A DNA stretch of 6,226 nucleotides from positions 1 to 6,226 of the forward strand of contig JAUIEM010000482.1 of NCBI GenBank assembly GCA_030428695.1, given 5' to 3'. Origin of the DNA: a bacterium (lineage in GTDB: Bacteria; Planctomycetota; J058; JAJDCP01). A program made the position numbers and the translations under genes. Below are positions 5,840 through 6,226 of the stretch, in pieces. A model generated the notes under the pieces. It made no database searches. It saw only the letters and a program-made list of their open reading frames with translations, and was not told the origin of the DNA. Every line of letters starts with the position of its first letter. The first letter of the stretch is position 1.

Positions 5840-5868
5840 ATTCTGTTCCAAGTTCTCCCTCGGTGCAA
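5840..5868 (-). promoter_or_regulatory. Candidate promoter of the FHA-STAS-FHA / exonuclease operon
   Basis: On the minus strand TTGCAC (5868-5863) and CAGAAT (5845-5840) are separated by 17 nt. They match three and four of six consensus bases. Transcription near 5833 would leave about 23 nt before the ATG at 5810. The stretch 5831-5880 is visibly less GC-rich than the flanking coding sequence. Confidence 0.4.
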
Positions 5869-5905
5869 GCTTGAAGCCGTTGGGACAGGCGCGGGGGCGG
5901 ATTCG

Positions 5906-5935
5906 GGGCCCCGCGCAAGGGTCAGCGCGGGGCCC
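5906..5935 (-). terminator. Perfect 11-bp GC hairpin at the 3' end of the metallopeptidase gene, stop codon in the loop
   Basis: GGGCCCCGCGC (5906-5916) and GCGCGGGGCCC (5925-5935) are exact inverted repeats with an 8-nt loop. The loop contains the TGA stop (5924-5922) of the gene entering from the right. No U-run follows on the minus strand. Its place between that gene and the next promoter suggests a terminator. Confidence 0.6.
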
Positions 5936-6226
5936 GCTCCTCGAGGGTCTGCGACAGGGTCCGCACGATGGTCCCGATGCTGTACGGGACCGAGCGCGGG
6001 CCGGTGTCGGGATGGCCCTGGCGCGGCCGGTCGCTGTAGAAGGCGTTCTCGCTGCCGGTGTCGCGGGCGAGGTGGCCGAGCTCGTGCGCGAAGGTGGCGG
6101 TCAGCTCGTGGAGCGTCTGGCCGGGGGTGGCGACCAGGCTGAAGTACAGCGTCGGGTGCGGGCGGCCGTCGGCGCCGGTCAGGATGCGGTGGCTGGAGAC
6201 GTCGTCGTGGGCCGCATCCGCGAGGG
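5922..6226 (-). CDS. HExxH zinc-metallopeptidase-like protein, C-terminal part (5' end outside window)
   Basis: A minus-strand frame is open from the window edge to TGA at 5924-5922, giving the last 100 residues of a protein whose start lies beyond 6226. It contains TFAHELGHLARDTGSENAF (fragment residues 44-62) with HELGH at 47-51 (6086-6072), the zinc-binding and catalytic motif of HExxH metallopeptidases. The metzincin continuation HExxHxxGxxH is absent. A third ligand could be Glu59 or a later Asp, but I cannot assign it. Before the motif is RPHPTLYFSLVATPGQ, which looks like a beta-strand edge. After it is a His/Asp/Pro-rich loop and a short C-terminal helix. The family is not recognised and the substrate is unknown. 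It might be a toxin or effector-type peptidase, or a housekeeping one. The 111-nt gap to the FHA-STAS-FHA gene, with a hairpin and promoter-like site, suggests separate transcription. Confidence 0.7.
   Translation of the reverse strand, partial: LADAAHDDVSSHRILTGADGRPHPTLYFSLVATPGQTLHELTATFAHELGHLARDTGSENAFYSDRPRQGHPDTGPRSVPYSIGTIVRTLSQTLEERAPR

Noticed and set aside
4261..5868. Exonuclease reading frame remaining open upstream through the FHA-STAS-FHA gene (total 821 codons)
   Set aside because: The upstream part is Arg/Pro/Ala-rich with no domains, while another frame encodes the FHA and STAS domains. The GTG at 4260 has a ribosome site and matches the family start.
5811..5918. Longer FHA-STAS-FHA reading starting at a TTG at 5918
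   Set aside because: That TTG lies in the loop of the upstream gene's 3' hairpin and the added 36 residues have no domain. A promoter-like element lies inside this stretch.

Overview
This window is high-GC bacterial chromosome (roughly 70% GC in the coding regions). It carries six genes plus one gene fragment-end, in two facing groups. A lipobox signal peptide implies a Gram-negative type envelope. The mix of a PP2C phosphatase, FHA domains, a STAS domain and carboxypeptidase-regulatory-like repeats suits a Myxococcota/deltaproteobacterial-type genome. That assignment is inference; nothing here fixes the taxon.

The plus strand (1-2742) holds the 3' end of an ATP-grasp enzyme, a PP2C Ser/Thr phosphatase fused to a cyclic-nucleotide-binding domain (678-1937), and a protein with two carboxypeptidase-regulatory-like beta-sandwich repeats (2026-2742). 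The minus strand (6226 down to 2837) holds, in transcription order, the 3' end of an HELGH metallopeptidase-like gene, an FHA-STAS-FHA protein with an unassigned Cys-containing C-terminus (5810-4266), a 5'-3' exonuclease/FEN-like protein coupled to it (4260-3403), and a small lipoprotein with its own strong promoter (3217-2837). The two groups converge on a perfect 10-bp hairpin at 2773-2795.

Several genes point to phosphorylation signalling. The PP2C catalytic aspartates are all present, and its cNMP domain keeps the Glu-10-Arg spacing used to bind cAMP in CRP, so nucleotide-controlled dephosphorylation is plausible. The FHA-STAS-FHA protein has two phosphothreonine-reader folds around a STAS domain with the NSTGLG phospho-serine site, so it is a natural candidate substrate or reader. 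No kinase or sigma factor lies in the window, so any link between the two is a hypothesis.

The most unusual points are: (1) the PP2C-cNMP fusion; (2) the FHA-STAS-FHA architecture with an extra C-terminal region; (3) the exonuclease, which appears to lack the helical-arch Tyr-Lys segment and has Gln for the first acid of the EADD motif; (4) hairpins that place the stop codon in the loop at three minus-strand genes. No tRNA, rRNA, CRISPR array or mobile element was seen, and no gene-free stretch exceeds 300 bases. The longest gap, 3218-3402, contains the lipoprotein promoter and a 3' hairpin and otherwise shows nothing recognisable.
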